From JADJYF01 sp965278995 (GTDB taxonomy: Bacteria; Pseudomonadota; Gammaproteobacteria; Ga0077536): 64,000 nt of DNA. The position numbers were made by a program, and so were the translations under genes. The notes below the pieces were generated by a model that had not been told where the DNA came from, searched no databases, and saw only the letters and a list, made by a program, of their open reading frames with translations. The stretch covers positions 4,526,001-4,590,000 of the forward strand of contig OZ257136.1 in assembly GCA_965278995.1 (NCBI GenBank), given 5' to 3'. Each line of letters opens with the position of its first letter. Positions within the stretch are counted from its first letter, which is position 1. Of this stretch, positions 18,969 through 28,540 are shown in pieces.

Positions 18969-19610
18969 TCAGATAGCGGTGGTACCACCCGGCGCAGGTG
19001 ACGGTTGCGGCACAGGATTGCCAGGTGCTGGCGCGCGTTTGAGTGCTTCTTCGAGTCGCCGCGAGAACGTTTCCAGCTGCTGGCGCAACTGCGGCATTCT
19101 TTGCTGGATTTCCGCCTCGATGCGCGACAGTTCGCGTTCGACCAGCGGTACTGCGGCACTTAACTCGTCAACTGATTTGTCGATGCCGCGCTTGAGTGTG
19201 TCGCCGAGTTGTTCAAGCTGTTCGATGACCCCGGCGAGTTCGCCACTGCGGGCAATGGGGCCAACCGTCGCCGGATAATCCACCCGCCAGACCTCGTCTT
19301 CGCGAACGAGTTGCGTGACGAGAGGAATGGTCATCGGCGGCTCACCGAGCAAGCTCACCTGAGTCGTGACAGTGGCGCTGTCAGCTTCAATCATCATGCG
19401 GCCGAAAGAAACTTCGGTGACGGGGAGCAGCGCGGTCCCGGCCTCGAGCGAGGATTTGTCGGCTACGCGCACATAGCGTTGGATTTTTGTGGCGTCTGCA
19501 GTGATGACTGCGCGCCAGAAGCGATCAGCGACGTCTTGCGGCGACAGATCGGGAGCGCACGCGGTCACGGCACAGAGGCACAGGGCAGCACCCAGCAGGG
19601 CTCGCCTCAT
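18969..19610 (-). CDS. Putative lipoprotein (213 aa)
   Basis: The first residues (MRRALLGAALCLCAVTAC) form a lipoprotein signal peptide with Cys18 as the lipidation site. The mature N-terminal half (res ~22-115) has the form of an SnoaL/DUF4878-type fold: DVADRFWRAVITADATKIQRYV ... LVREDEVWRVDYPA. The C-terminal half is a helical, coiled-coil-like segment (GVIEQLEQLGDTLKRGIDKSVDELS...LRQQLETFSRRLEEALK) and a Pro/Gly-rich tail. Anchoring in the outer or inner membrane cannot be told. It is convergent with the Sel1 gene and downstream of fimV. Confidence 0.68.
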   Translation of the reverse strand: MRRALLGAALCLCAVTACAPDLSPQDVADRFWRAVITADATKIQRYVRVADKSSLEAGTALLPVTEVSFGRMMIEADSATVTTQVSLLGEPPMTIPLVTQLVREDEVWRVDYPATVGPIARSGELAGVIEQLEQLGDTLKRGIDKSVDELSAAVPLVERELSRIEAEIQQRMPQLRQQLETFSRRLEEALKRAPAPGNPVPQPSPAPGGTTAI

Positions 19611-19675
19611 CGTGTGATTCTCCTGCTTTCAGCATGGCCGGCATCATCGACACTATGCCGCCCAGAGGAGCCAAG

Positions 19676-21358
19676 CTAACCCACTCGCTGCAAGCTTTCA
19701 ATCACTGTAGGTCCGCGGAATGGGGCACTTTCAGGCGCGATAATCTTGCCCATGCGAACGATGCGGCCCCATTCGTCATCGTCGATTTCAGCACGGTGCT
19801 CGCTTTGGATATCGACTGACAGCGCGACGAACGCCTCGCGTTGGCCGCTGAGGTAATAAACTTCGGCCAGACGCAGCTTGGCGCGGTGATTGCGCGGCGA
19901 TTTCTCGAGTACGTCGGCCAGCAGGTCTGCCGCCTGGGCATAGTGGCCGTAGGCAATACGTGTTTCGATTTCTTCGAAGCCATGATTCATGGTCGTGAGC
20001 AGCTCTGTCGGTCGCTCGATGGCAGGTACCGGTTTTTGGGCCAGCTGCAGTCTGTTGTTAGTAAAGCTGCGTTTGACTTCATCTTCGAGTTGCAAGCGTT
20101 TTTCAGCTTTGGCCGAGATTTGCGCCATGCGTTCCAGTTCCCGATCCTCATGGGCCGTGACGTGCCGCAGCGTGCGCTTGCGCCGCGCGACACGCATCGA
20201 TATTCCCAGCGCGAGCAGACCGACAAGCGCAACGCCCGCCGGCAGTGCAAATCCCGGCAGGCTTGCAGTTATCGCTGACCCTGACATGGCTGCGCTCGTC
20301 GCGGATTTGGATGCAATCTCGACCGCAGGGACGGGCGCTGCTGGCACCGAGATAACTTTCGTAGCAGAACTGCCGGATGCCGGGAGTATTTTTTTCGCGG
20401 TATCTAGGTTGGCATTCGAGGTAGCTTGAACCTCGCTGCCGGAAGCTGCGTTTGAATGGACTACCGGCGCTGCTATTGGCTGCATGGTTTTCTGGGCGGT
20501 GTAGCGCGCGCGGATGGCGGCGAATTTTTTCTCGAGTGTCGCCAGCCTGGCAGTGGTTGCGGCATTCGTCGGCGTGGTGGCCCTACGAATTGCCGTCGGC
20601 TGTATTACGCTCGCCGTCAGCGATTTGGGCGCGCTCGCACGGGCTGTTACAGCATCGACGTCAGAAGATTTCGTAACCGTTGTCGTACTCGCCGATGCAC
20701 CGAGGTCGAGCATTACGCCGGCCACCAGCCGGTCGGGGTCACCGGCGATGAATGCCTGTGGATTCGTTGCGACGATACGCGCCATGGTTGCCGCGATGTT
20801 GCCACCGGTGAGACCGTTAGCCTGCAGGATCCGCCACAGCGATTGGCCAGGACGTATCGGTCCGTAGAGCTGTGGTGCGCTTGATGCTTGGGCTGGTGTT
20901 GCAATGATGGCTTGCGAAGGTTGTCGCGATACCGGTTGCATTGGATTAACAGCGCTTCTCGACGCGATTGGTGCAACGGCAACAGGTGGTGAGATCAAAG
21001 CAAATGAGTAGTGCTGAATGACACTGCCGGTGGGCCCGATCATTCGCAGGCGAAAGCTTATCGGGCTCGTTGTAACCGGGCTGGCCGAACGCAAACTGAC
21101 ATAAGGGTTGCCGCCGGCATCGTACGCCGTGGACGCAACGAAATCGGCAATCGTCGCATTGTTACCGGTACCGATATCGGGGCGCAGTTCGTAGCGATAC
21201 GTGGTCGCCGCCTGTGCCGTCGCGCCATACAGTTCGATGCGCGCGGCGAGCAGTTCTCCGCGTCGAGTGGCGACGGTCATCTGCCCCAGTTGCACGGCTT
21301 CGGCCGTACCTGCTGCAAGCAACATCAAGATGATGATCAGTCGACATAGAGTAAACAT
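19676..21358 (-). CDS. fimV: FimV-like polar/pilus assembly protein
   Basis: 560 residues from the ATG at 21358, which is preceded by AGGAG and followed directly by a signal peptide (MFTLCRLIIILMLLAAGTAEA). Parts in order: an N-terminal FimV-type domain (VQLGQMTVATRRGELLAARIELYG), a LysM-like motif (YGPIRPGQSLWRILQANGL), an Ala/Thr/Ser-rich linker, one membrane segment (LPAGVALVGLLALGISMRVARRK) and a C-terminal TPR/FimV domain (YGHYAQAADLLADVLEKSPRNHRAKLRLAEVYY). FimV anchors at the cell pole through peptidoglycan and supports type IV pili and cAMP signalling in Pseudomonas; here it is shorter than the ~900-residue Pseudomonas protein. A longer frame to 21547 lacks a signal peptide at its start. 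Confidence 0.75.
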   Translation of the reverse strand: MFTLCRLIIILMLLAAGTAEAVQLGQMTVATRRGELLAARIELYGATAQAATTYRYELRPDIGTGNNATIADFVASTAYDAGGNPYVSLRSASPVTTSPISFRLRMIGPTGSVIQHYSFALISPPVAVAPIASRSAVNPMQPVSRQPSQAIIATPAQASSAPQLYGPIRPGQSLWRILQANGLTGGNIAATMARIVATNPQAFIAGDPDRLVAGVMLDLGASASTTTVTKSSDVDAVTARASAPKSLTASVIQPTAIRRATTPTNAATTARLATLEKKFAAIRARYTAQKTMQPIAAPVVHSNAASGSEVQATSNANLDTAKKILPASGSSATKVISVPAAPVPAVEIASKSATSAAMSGSAITASLPGFALPAGVALVGLLALGISMRVARRKRTLRHVTAHEDRELERMAQISAKAEKRLQLEDEVKRSFTNNRLQLAQKPVPAIERPTELLTTMNHGFEEIETRIAYGHYAQAADLLADVLEKSPRNHRAKLRLAEVYYLSGQREAFVALSVDIQSEHRAEIDDDEWGRIVRMGKIIAPESAPFRGPTVIESLQRVG

Positions 21359-21569
21359 GGCCACTCCTGCGAGCTTCCGGGCTCGACCTGGTAAGGGTAG
21401 CGCTGTAAGGTGCGTGCCGGACGGGTGAGCCAGCGGCGTAAATGTCAGTTCCGCCGGCATTTCACGATTGTTGACGCAGCTCGCGCTGTCTATATGTATC
21501 GTCCAGTTCGCGCCAACCTTGACCGGCGCGATGACCTGATGAGGCACGTTACCAAACAGAGGGTTACTC

Positions 21570-22157
21570 TTGAGTTCCAGAGCGTTCGATCGAGCCTATT
21601 TCAAGCGTTTCTATTTCAGTCCGGCGACCCGCATCGCCGATCAGCGTTACTTTGACCGCCTGGCGACCTTCGCCGGCGCCTATCTGACTCTGCTGGGTTG
21701 CCCGGTAAAGCGCATCCTCGATGTCGGTTGTGGACCCGGGTTCATGCATCCCGGGCTGAAGCGCGCGTGGCCGCGCGCGCGTATCGACGGGATGGATGTC
21801 AGCCCTTATGCCTGTGCCAAATTCGGCTGGCGTCAGCAGGCAATCGAAGACATGGAAGTTGACGAAACCTATGACTTAGTGATCTGTCACGATGTTCTAC
21901 AGTACCTCGACAACAAGGCCGCCGATCGCGCGCTGCGCAAGCTGAGCTCACTTAGTGAGTCAGCGCTGTTCTTCAGTGTATTGACGCGCGAGGACTGGAC
22001 GCAGAATTGCGATCAGCGATTGACGGACAGCAACGCGCATTTGCGCACAGCCGCCTGGTACCGGCGCCGACTCGCCACCGACTTCCGTAACGCCGGCGGT
22101 GGTATCTATATCAAGCGTGACACCGATATCGTGCTCTATGCGTTAGAGCACAGTTGA
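21570..22157 (+). CDS. Class I SAM-dependent methyltransferase
   Basis: A 195-residue methyltransferase: motif I ILDVGCGPGFMH (SAM binding), acidic motif II region RIDGMDVSPYA, and the DLVICHDVLQYLDN post-motif. The start appears to be a TTG at 21570 with GAGGG upstream; no in-frame ATG lies nearby. The substrate is unknown. The fold is of the ubiE/BioC type, with acceptors from quinones to small metabolites. It is divergent from fimV and convergent with msrB. Confidence 0.82.
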   Translation: MSSRAFDRAYFKRFYFSPATRIADQRYFDRLATFAGAYLTLLGCPVKRILDVGCGPGFMHPGLKRAWPRARIDGMDVSPYACAKFGWRQQAIEDMEVDETYDLVICHDVLQYLDNKAADRALRKLSSLSESALFFSVLTREDWTQNCDQRLTDSNAHLRTAAWYRRRLATDFRNAGGGIYIKRDTDIVLYALEHS

Positions 22158-22179
22158 ACCTGAAGACTTGGTCAGACAG

Positions 22180-22731
22180 TTACGCTTTCGCCGGCACGAA
22201 GCGCAATGCGACACCATTATTGCACCAGCGCTGGCCGGTAGGTTCGGGGCCGTCGTCAAAGACGTGGCCCTGGTGGCCGCCGCACTTGGCGCAATGATAT
22301 TCAGTACGCGGCCAGATCAGCTTGTAATCAGTCTTGGTCGTGAGATGGTCCGGGATAGCCGTGAAGAAACTCGGCCAGCCGGTGCCACTCTCGAACTTCA
22401 TGGCGGTCGTGAACAAAGGCAGACTGCACGCCGCGCACAAGAACAGGCCGGCGCGCTTTTCATCGTTGAGCGCACTTGACCCGGGGCGCTCAGTGTCTTC
22501 CTTGAACAGGACCTTGTAAGCATCGTCAGGGAGCTGTTTGCGCCATTCGGAGCGCCCGCGTTTCAGCGGCGGTTCGAGCTCGACGAGTGGCGTTGAGCCT
22601 GCGTGAAAATCGCGCCAATGGGTGTGCATGGCTGTGAGTTCCTCAGTGCTGCCCGCGCCGGCTCTGCGTATGGTCAGAAAAGGCGAGGCGAAAACGCTCG
22701 CTGCCAGTAGCATAAATCGTCTGCGTCGCAT
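22180..22731 (-). CDS. msrB: Peptide methionine (R)-S-oxide reductase MsrB with export signal
   Basis: Repairs methionine-R-sulfoxide in proteins. The 183-residue protein has a twin-arginine-like N-terminus (MRRRRFMLLAASVFASPF), so it probably acts in the periplasm. Zinc Cys pairs are C99/C102 (FLCAACSLP) and C147/C150 (HCAKCGGHQGHVFDDGPEPTG), and the catalytic Cys170 lies in RWCNNGVALRF. The conserved FESGTGWPSF is present. A strong ribosome site (GGAGG) precedes the ATG. gshA lies 64 bp upstream on the same strand, so a redox-repair operon is likely. Confidence 0.93.
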   Translation of the reverse strand: MRRRRFMLLAASVFASPFLTIRRAGAGSTEELTAMHTHWRDFHAGSTPLVELEPPLKRGRSEWRKQLPDDAYKVLFKEDTERPGSSALNDEKRAGLFLCAACSLPLFTTAMKFESGTGWPSFFTAIPDHLTTKTDYKLIWPRTEYHCAKCGGHQGHVFDDGPEPTGQRWCNNGVALRFVPAKA

Positions 22732-22795
22732 GGCTGATAGTCCTCCGACTGTACGTGCTCAGACGAGCACGCGTGACGCGAGTTCCCGCCGCTGC

Positions 22796-24364
22796 TCAGC
22801 TCGCCAGATAGCGCGCGAGATAGCGATCAAAAGGCTCGCTCTGCTCGGCTTCGATCGCACGTTGTTGTGCGTGCGAGGCCAGCGCCAGCTGATCGAATTC
22901 ACTGCGCACTTCTTCAGTGGGTGGCCGGGCCAGGAACTGTGCCCGGTAATCCTGCGCAAGCTGCATCGCATAACTATGAAACTGCAGTCCGCTGCTGCGT
23001 AAGGTGTCGAGGACACGCGCTGAGGGGAGCTTTTCCGGCATGCGGATAGCGTCGACCTGATGATTCAGTGCAGCGCGGTAGGTATTGCCGCCACGGGCCG
23101 CGTCCAGCGACTCGCACAGCACCTGCATGCGGTCGCAGATCTCGAGACTCCAGGCCCGTATCGGGCGTCGTTCGCCTTGATAGACAAGTTCAAGCCCTGG
23201 CGTGCGGCCGCGTAGGGCGACCGTCAATTCGTTATATTCGATTCCACCCAGTTCATCGGCGGTCAGATTGGGACTGTCTTCGAGCAGACAGAAGATGAGA
23301 AACGCTTCGATGAAATACAGCTGGTCGATATCCACGCCTGTCGGGCTGAGACAGTTGACGTCGAGCGCGCGGACTTCGACATACTCGACGCCACGTCGGC
23401 TCAGAGCGTCACTCGGCCGCTCGGCGCTCTGCGTGGTCCGTTTCGGGCGGATGAAACTGTAGTACTCGTTCTCGATCTGCAGGATGTTCGTGCTGAGCTG
23501 GATATAGTCGTCGCCGTCGCGGAGACCGATGGCCTCGTATTCCGGATACGGCGTCTTCAGCGCACGGCGCAGGCTCGCCACATATTCGGCGAGGCTATCA
23601 TGCGAGACCAGCAACGCAGACTGGTTCTTGTTCTTGTAGCCGATGTCGCTCATGCGCAACGAGGTCGCGAACGGCAGGTAGTAGGTGCCGCGTTGCAGTT
23701 CTTTGAAACGCGTCGTTCGCCCGCCCAGGAATGATTGGCACACGGCCGGTGAGTTGCCGAACAGCAACGGGATCATCCAGCCAAACCGCCGGAAATTCCT
23801 GATCAGCGCGAAGTACCGCGCATCGATGAAATCCTGAATGTCGCCATCGCCCCCCTCGATCGATTGGAATGCAGGCCAAAACTCATGCGGCAGCGAGTAA
23901 TTGAAATGTACGCCGGCGATCGCCTGCATGCGCCGCCCGTAGCGGTAGTCCAGGCCGACACGGTAGATGTGCTTGAGCTTGCCGAGATTCGAGGGGCCGA
24001 ATTGCGCTATCGGTATCGCGCCGTCGTCGGCAACGGCACATGGCATGCTCGACGACCACAATACTTCGTCCGACGGCAGATGCTGATGGACATAGCGGTG
24101 AATGTTGTCGAGGAACGCTACCGTATCGCGTGCATCGGTGTAGGCCGGAGTAATGAACTCGGACAGCGCCTCGGAGTAGTCGGTCGTCACATAGGGATGC
24201 GTCAGTGGTGCACCCCAGGAGTGCGGATGCGGCGTCAGCGCAATTGAACCACTGGTCGTCACCCGCAGGTTCTCTTTCTCCAGACCCTTGCGCCCGCCGG
24301 CGAGCAGGCGGGCGCTATCCGCAGCCAGCAGACGCCGGACACGTTCTTCGAGAAGTCTGACCAT
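22796..24364 (-). CDS. gshA: Glutamate-cysteine ligase (gamma-glutamylcysteine synthetase)
   Basis: First step of glutathione synthesis: ATP-dependent joining of glutamate and cysteine, cytosol. At 522 residues it has the normal length for the class I (gammaproteobacterial) enzyme. Seen: GRKGLEKENLRVT (glutamate and ATP site), TTDYSEALSEFITP, MQAIAGVHFNYSLP, and YVEVRALDVNCLSPTG. msrB follows on the same strand, giving a thiol-redox pair. It is divergent from pxpB across 208 bp that show no clear regulatory site. Confidence 0.95.
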   Translation of the reverse strand: MVRLLEERVRRLLAADSARLLAGGRKGLEKENLRVTTSGSIALTPHPHSWGAPLTHPYVTTDYSEALSEFITPAYTDARDTVAFLDNIHRYVHQHLPSDEVLWSSSMPCAVADDGAIPIAQFGPSNLGKLKHIYRVGLDYRYGRRMQAIAGVHFNYSLPHEFWPAFQSIEGGDGDIQDFIDARYFALIRNFRRFGWMIPLLFGNSPAVCQSFLGGRTTRFKELQRGTYYLPFATSLRMSDIGYKNKNQSALLVSHDSLAEYVASLRRALKTPYPEYEAIGLRDGDDYIQLSTNILQIENEYYSFIRPKRTTQSAERPSDALSRRGVEYVEVRALDVNCLSPTGVDIDQLYFIEAFLIFCLLEDSPNLTADELGGIEYNELTVALRGRTPGLELVYQGERRPIRAWSLEICDRMQVLCESLDAARGGNTYRAALNHQVDAIRMPEKLPSARVLDTLRSSGLQFHSYAMQLAQDYRAQFLARPPTEEVRSEFDQLALASHAQQRAIEAEQSEPFDRYLARYLAS

Positions 24365-24572
24365 GGCTGCTATCGGGGCGGATGCTTATCGGTGTTCTGG
24401 CGACGATATTTTTGTGCAACGGGCAGGGCGAGTATAGCAGCCTTGCCGGGGCGCGTGATCGCGAGCCGGAGCGTCTGCAAGGGGCATGCAAAGTCGCTAG
24501 AATGCGGGTGCCGACGTCGGTATGGAGAACGATTGCCGGCGCTGCGACAACCCCTGGCAGGAACCGTCGACG

Positions 24573-25445
24573 ATGATTTACGAACAACCGAAATTCAATC
24601 CCGGCGGCGATCGTTACATGCTGATCGAGTTCGGCGACGAGATGAATCTGGATCTGAATTTCATGGGTCAGGGACTGGCTGCTGCGCTGGCCGATGGCGC
24701 GATTGCCGGCGTCATCGAGACAGCGCCGTGTTTTGCGTCGACGCTCATCCATTACGAACCGGAGTTGATCAGTTACGAGGATCTCGAAAGCGAGGTGCAA
24801 CGTCTGATCGGAACGCTGGGGACCAGCGATGACATCGAAATGGACAGCCGACTATTCTATTTCCCGACGCTCTATCTCGACCCCTGGAGCACCGAATGCA
24901 TCAACGACTACCGTGCGAAGATCAATCCGGGCAAAGAACAGGATCCGGAATTTATTGCGCGCATCAACGGACTCGAAGACGTGCAGCAGCTCGTGCGCGT
25001 TCATTCCGGGACCGAGTATTGGGCGGCGAGTCTCGGCTTCTGGCCAGGGCTTGCGTTCATGATGCCGCTCGACCCGCGCTGCCGACTCACGGCGCCGAAG
25101 TACAATCCGCCGCGAACCTGGACTCCGCAAGGCACGGTCTCGATGGGCGGGATGTCGACGGCTATTTATCCGGTCGCCAGCCCTGGCGGTTATCAACTGT
25201 TCGGTCGCACGCCGGTACCCATCTGGGATCGCGAACGCCGCTTGAGAGCATTTGAAGGCGAACTGTGTATTTTTCGCCCCGGCGACCGACTCAAGTTCGT
25301 GCCGTGTTCGATGGAGGAATATCTCTACACCGAGGGCAAGGTGGCGGACGGCAGCTATGAGTACAACATCGTCGACTATCAGCGCTTCTCGGTCCGCAAC
25401 TACAAGCAATGGGTGGCGAAGCTCGATCTGAATGCGAGATTTTGA
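24573..25445 (+). CDS. pxpB: 5-oxoprolinase subunit B (PxpB/KipI family)
   Basis: 290 residues from the ATG at 24573 (AGGAA upstream). An allophanate-hydrolase-subunit-1-type protein: DRYMLIEFGDEMNLDLNF at the N-terminus, the core SLGFWPGLAFMMPLDPRC and TVSMGGMSTAIYPVASPGGYQLFGRT, which is the conserved signature (SAGIYPxxSPGGWxLIGRT). PxpA-B-C open 5-oxoproline to glutamate using ATP. The next gene, 13 bp downstream, is pxpC; no pxpA (LamB/YcsF) is seen here. Position after gshA may be coincidental, but 5-oxoproline arises from glutathione turnover. KipI-like control of sporulation kinases does not apply. Confidence 0.86.
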   Translation: MIYEQPKFNPGGDRYMLIEFGDEMNLDLNFMGQGLAAALADGAIAGVIETAPCFASTLIHYEPELISYEDLESEVQRLIGTLGTSDDIEMDSRLFYFPTLYLDPWSTECINDYRAKINPGKEQDPEFIARINGLEDVQQLVRVHSGTEYWAASLGFWPGLAFMMPLDPRCRLTAPKYNPPRTWTPQGTVSMGGMSTAIYPVASPGGYQLFGRTPVPIWDRERRLRAFEGELCIFRPGDRLKFVPCSMEEYLYTEGKVADGSYEYNIVDYQRFSVRNYKQWVAKLDLNARF

Positions 25446-25458
25446 CGGAGACTGCTTG

Positions 25459-26430
25459 ATGCTCGAGGTAATCAAACCAGGACTCGAAACCGCGGTGCAG
25501 GATTGGCCGGGTCGAGTCGGTTATTGGAACAAGGGCTTTCCGCCATCCGGTCCGATGGATGCCTGGTCGTTCCGTCTGGCCAACGTGCTGGTCGGTAACG
25601 CGCCAGGTGCGGCCGGTCTCGAATGCCAATTCATCGGACCGACGCTCGGTTTCCAGCGCGATAGCGTCTTCGCCCTGACCGGGGCGGACATGCAGGCCAA
25701 ACTCGACGGCGAACCCTGCCCGCTCTGGGAGAGTATTGCGGTCAAAGCCGGTCAGACACTGACAATGGCCTTTGCCAAGCTGGGCGCACGTGGCTATATC
25801 GCAATTGCCGGCGGAATCGCCACCGAACCATTGCTCGGCGCGCAGGCGACTTTCCACAAGGCCGGTGTCGGCGGCATGGGCGGTTATGCGCTCAAGGCGG
25901 GCCAGGTCGTTCCTGTCGCGCCGGGATCAGGTCGACCGGGACGTCGCGTCAAACCCGCCGCGCGGCCGCTGATCGGCTCGGATCGACGCTGGTCGGTGGA
26001 AGTTGTTCGCGGCCCGAACGACGACTGGGTCGATGAGGCGGGTCATGCGCAATTTCTCTCGGCGGACTGGAAGCTTTCGTCGAAAAGCGATCGCACCGGT
26101 TTTCGGCTTGAGGGCCCACAGTGGACATTCACGGCGAAAGCGCATGACAAACGGCCCGAGCATGGCTCGGAACCGGCCAACATTCTCGATCAGGGCTATC
26201 CGATGGGTGCAGTCAATCTGGCCGGGCAGACGCCGATCATCCTGGTCAACGACGGGCCGAGCATGGGCGGGTTCATCAATCCCTACACCGTGCCTCAATG
26301 CGCGTTCTGGAAACTGGCGCAGGCGCGGCCCGGCGAAATTCTCAACTTCACCGCCGTCAGTGTTCGCGAAGCCCAGCTCGCAGCAAGCGCAATCAAGGCG
26401 CTCTGCGTGGAGGCAAGTATCGAGGAGTAA
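25459..26430 (+). CDS. pxpC: 5-oxoprolinase subunit C (PxpC/KipA family)
   Basis: 323 residues from the ATG at 25459 (GGAG 8 nt before). Belongs to the allophanate hydrolase subunit 2 / biotin-dependent carboxyltransferase family: MLEVIKPGLETAVQDWPGRVGYWNKGFPPSGPMD, then ANVLVGN, ALTGADMQAKL, YIAIAGGIATEPLLGAQAT and LVNDGPSMGGF. With pxpB it forms the ATP-dependent 5-oxoprolinase, or an unknown relative. The missing third subunit PxpA may be encoded elsewhere. The gene is convergent with trpE, only 21 bp apart. Confidence 0.85.
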   Translation: MLEVIKPGLETAVQDWPGRVGYWNKGFPPSGPMDAWSFRLANVLVGNAPGAAGLECQFIGPTLGFQRDSVFALTGADMQAKLDGEPCPLWESIAVKAGQTLTMAFAKLGARGYIAIAGGIATEPLLGAQATFHKAGVGGMGGYALKAGQVVPVAPGSGRPGRRVKPAARPLIGSDRRWSVEVVRGPNDDWVDEAGHAQFLSADWKLSSKSDRTGFRLEGPQWTFTAKAHDKRPEHGSEPANILDQGYPMGAVNLAGQTPIILVNDGPSMGGFINPYTVPQCAFWKLAQARPGEILNFTAVSVREAQLAASAIKALCVEASIEE

Positions 26431-26451
26431 TGGTCTCTGTGCGGTCGTGCG

Positions 26452-27948
26452 TCAAGCCGACGGCTTCAGCCCACTCTGCGCCATGGCGACGGCGCGAAAG
26501 ATCGCACGGCCTTTGTTCAGTGTTTCCTGCCATTCAAGTTCCGGTACGGAATCGGCGACGACGCCGCCGCCTGCTTCAATATACAGTCGCCCGCCGTGCA
26601 TGACCGCGGTGCGAATGGCAATCGCAGTATCCATGTTGCCGTTCCAGGATAGATAACCGACAGCGCCCCCATAGACACCGCGCCGTACCGGTTCGAGTTC
26701 ATCGATGATCTGCATCGCGCGAATTTTCGGTGCGCCCGATAATGTTCCGACCGGCAACGTCGCGCGCAGCACATCGACCGCGCTTTTGTCTGGCCGCAGT
26801 CGGCCTTCCACGGTCGACGATATGTGCATGACATGTGAATAGCGTTCGATAACCATCTTGTCGGTTACGCGCACGCTGCCGGTCTCGGCAATGCGCCCGA
26901 TATCGTTGCGGCCGAGATCGATCAGCATCAGATGTTCGGCAAGTTCTTTCGGGTCCGATAACAGTTCGCGTTCCAGCGCCAGATCTTCTTCCGGGGTTCG
27001 ACCACGAGGCCGCGTACCCGCCAGCGGTCGTGTGGTGACTATGCCGTCGTCGAGACGAACGAGGATCTCGGGTGACGATCCGATCACCTGGAATTCGCCG
27101 AGATCGAGGAAGAACAGATACGGTGACGGATTCAAATGGCGAAGCGCGCGATAGACCGACAGCGGCGGCACGTCGAGTGCCAGCGACAGACGCTGCGCCA
27201 GGACAACCTGCATCACGTCGCCGTCGACAATGTACTGTTTGATGCGATCGACGGCGGCAAGAAAAGCGTCGTGACCGAATTCCGAAACGAAATCGACTTC
27301 GCGAGAAGCGGCGCCGGCAGGCGCCATCGGCAACGGGGCGAGCGGCGCGCGCAATTGTTGCTGCAGAAGATCGAGTTCGGATTCGGCAGCCGTCAGGATC
27401 TCGTCGCTACTGTCGATACCGACATACTTGACCAGCAGCAATTCGCCACGGAGATTGTCGAAGACAACGAAGTCATCAACCTGCATGAGATAGATATCGG
27501 GTGTGCCGAGTGTGTCGGGCGGGCTCGATTCGCGCAGTCGCGGTTCGACGAAGCGCACGCTGTCATAGCCGAAATAGCCGACCAGCCCGCCGCAGAACCG
27601 CGGCAGTTCGGCAAGTGGTGGCGCGACGTGACGGGCGTGGTAGTCGGCAATGAACGCGAGCGGATCCTCGTGTTCGAGACGTTCGACGACAGTGTCGCCG
27701 TCGCTGACGGTGACGACATTGCCGCGGACGACAAGCGTGCGTTTGGCGGGCAGGCCGATGATCGAATAGCGCCCCCACTTCTCGCCGCCTTCCACTGATT
27801 CAAGCAGAAACGTATGCCTGCCCTGGCCGAGCTTGGCATAGACGCTGAGCGGTGTATCGAGATCGGCCAGCACGCGCCGCGTCAGCGGAACCCGCTGATA
27901 GCCGGCAGCGCGGAGAGCGTCGAGGCTTTCGGGTGTCACGTCGGTCAC
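26452..27948 (-). CDS. trpE: Anthranilate synthase component I
   Basis: Makes anthranilate from chorismate and glutamine-derived ammonia, the first step of tryptophan synthesis. At 498 residues it is normal length. Seen: the tryptophan feedback motif FLLESVEG at the N-terminal part, QVVLAQRLS, SPYLFFLDLGEFQVIGSSPEILV, TRPLAGTRPRG, EHLMLIDLGRNDIGRI, and GTLSGAPKIRAM, with GGGVVADSVPELEWQET at the end. No trpG or other trp gene follows in this window, so the pathway genes are scattered. No trp leader peptide could be recognised in the 180 bp upstream. Confidence 0.96.
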   Translation of the reverse strand: MTDVTPESLDALRAAGYQRVPLTRRVLADLDTPLSVYAKLGQGRHTFLLESVEGGEKWGRYSIIGLPAKRTLVVRGNVVTVSDGDTVVERLEHEDPLAFIADYHARHVAPPLAELPRFCGGLVGYFGYDSVRFVEPRLRESSPPDTLGTPDIYLMQVDDFVVFDNLRGELLLVKYVGIDSSDEILTAAESELDLLQQQLRAPLAPLPMAPAGAASREVDFVSEFGHDAFLAAVDRIKQYIVDGDVMQVVLAQRLSLALDVPPLSVYRALRHLNPSPYLFFLDLGEFQVIGSSPEILVRLDDGIVTTRPLAGTRPRGRTPEEDLALERELLSDPKELAEHLMLIDLGRNDIGRIAETGSVRVTDKMVIERYSHVMHISSTVEGRLRPDKSAVDVLRATLPVGTLSGAPKIRAMQIIDELEPVRRGVYGGAVGYLSWNGNMDTAIAIRTAVMHGGRLYIEAGGGVVADSVPELEWQETLNKGRAIFRAVAMAQSGLKPSA

Positions 27949-28127
27949 TGTCTCATCGGCGGGATAGGCGATTGCCGCTATCGGCGTCGTGGGTCGACGC
28001 GGCGCGGCTCAGGGTAATCGATCCCTGCTGGCCCAACAAGCAAGTGCGGTGACGTCAATTTTCCCGTTAAGTGCGTCCGCGCTGCGCCAGCGCGGGACCG
28101 CGGGTTGTTGGTTATCTGGCGGTGAAA

Positions 28128-28337
28128 TCAGGCGCTCAGGCTTTGGTCATTGGTGTAGAAGATGCCTTTGAGCTCATGCTTGTCGGTCAGCTCCAGTCGC
28201 AACAGAACGCGAGCGCCGATGGCTCGGGCGCGGCTGAATACTTCGTCTGCCGTCGCGAACGGAATGTATTCGCCGTTCAGATCGCGATAGCCGCCAAAGC
28301 GGGCGGAATGGGGCAGGGACTGGCTCAGTGCGTTCAT
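28128..28337 (-). CDS. Hypothetical small protein (69 aa)
   Basis: I do not recognise this protein. The ATG at 28337 has GGAG 6 nt upstream. The reading frame extends ten codons further (to 28367) but lacks a better start. The sequence reads ARFGGYRDLNGEYIPFATADEVFSRARAIGARVLLRLELTDKHELKGIFYTND, with a well-formed hydrophilic alpha/beta look. It precedes trpE on the same strand by 180 bp. A hairpin at 28075-28098 follows it, without a T run. Confidence 0.55.
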   Translation of the reverse strand: MNALSQSLPHSARFGGYRDLNGEYIPFATADEVFSRARAIGARVLLRLELTDKHELKGIFYTNDQSLSA

Positions 28338-28540
28338 GCGAGGCTCCGTAGTTTCTAGCGTTACCATGACCTACTGCAACTAGCGTTCCAGGTCGCCAGA
28401 TCGGCGGTTTTGGCGCCAGGAATGAGAACGGGTTAAAACTCCATGGGGCGGAATGTGACCCAGGTCGCGGGCTGGCTGGCGAAGTCTTGCCGCCTTTGGC
28501 CGCAGATTGTCACCTGCAGGCGACGCCCGCAGGCCAGCGG

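Noticed and set aside
24490..24530. TAGAAT near 24510 as promoter of pxpB
   Set aside because: The matching -35 (CTGCAA at 17 nt) agrees at only three of six positions.
28075..28098. Hairpin between the small gene and trpE, considered as a trp attenuator
   Set aside because: Good stem but no T run, no Trp-rich leader peptide and no alternative pairing that I could find.
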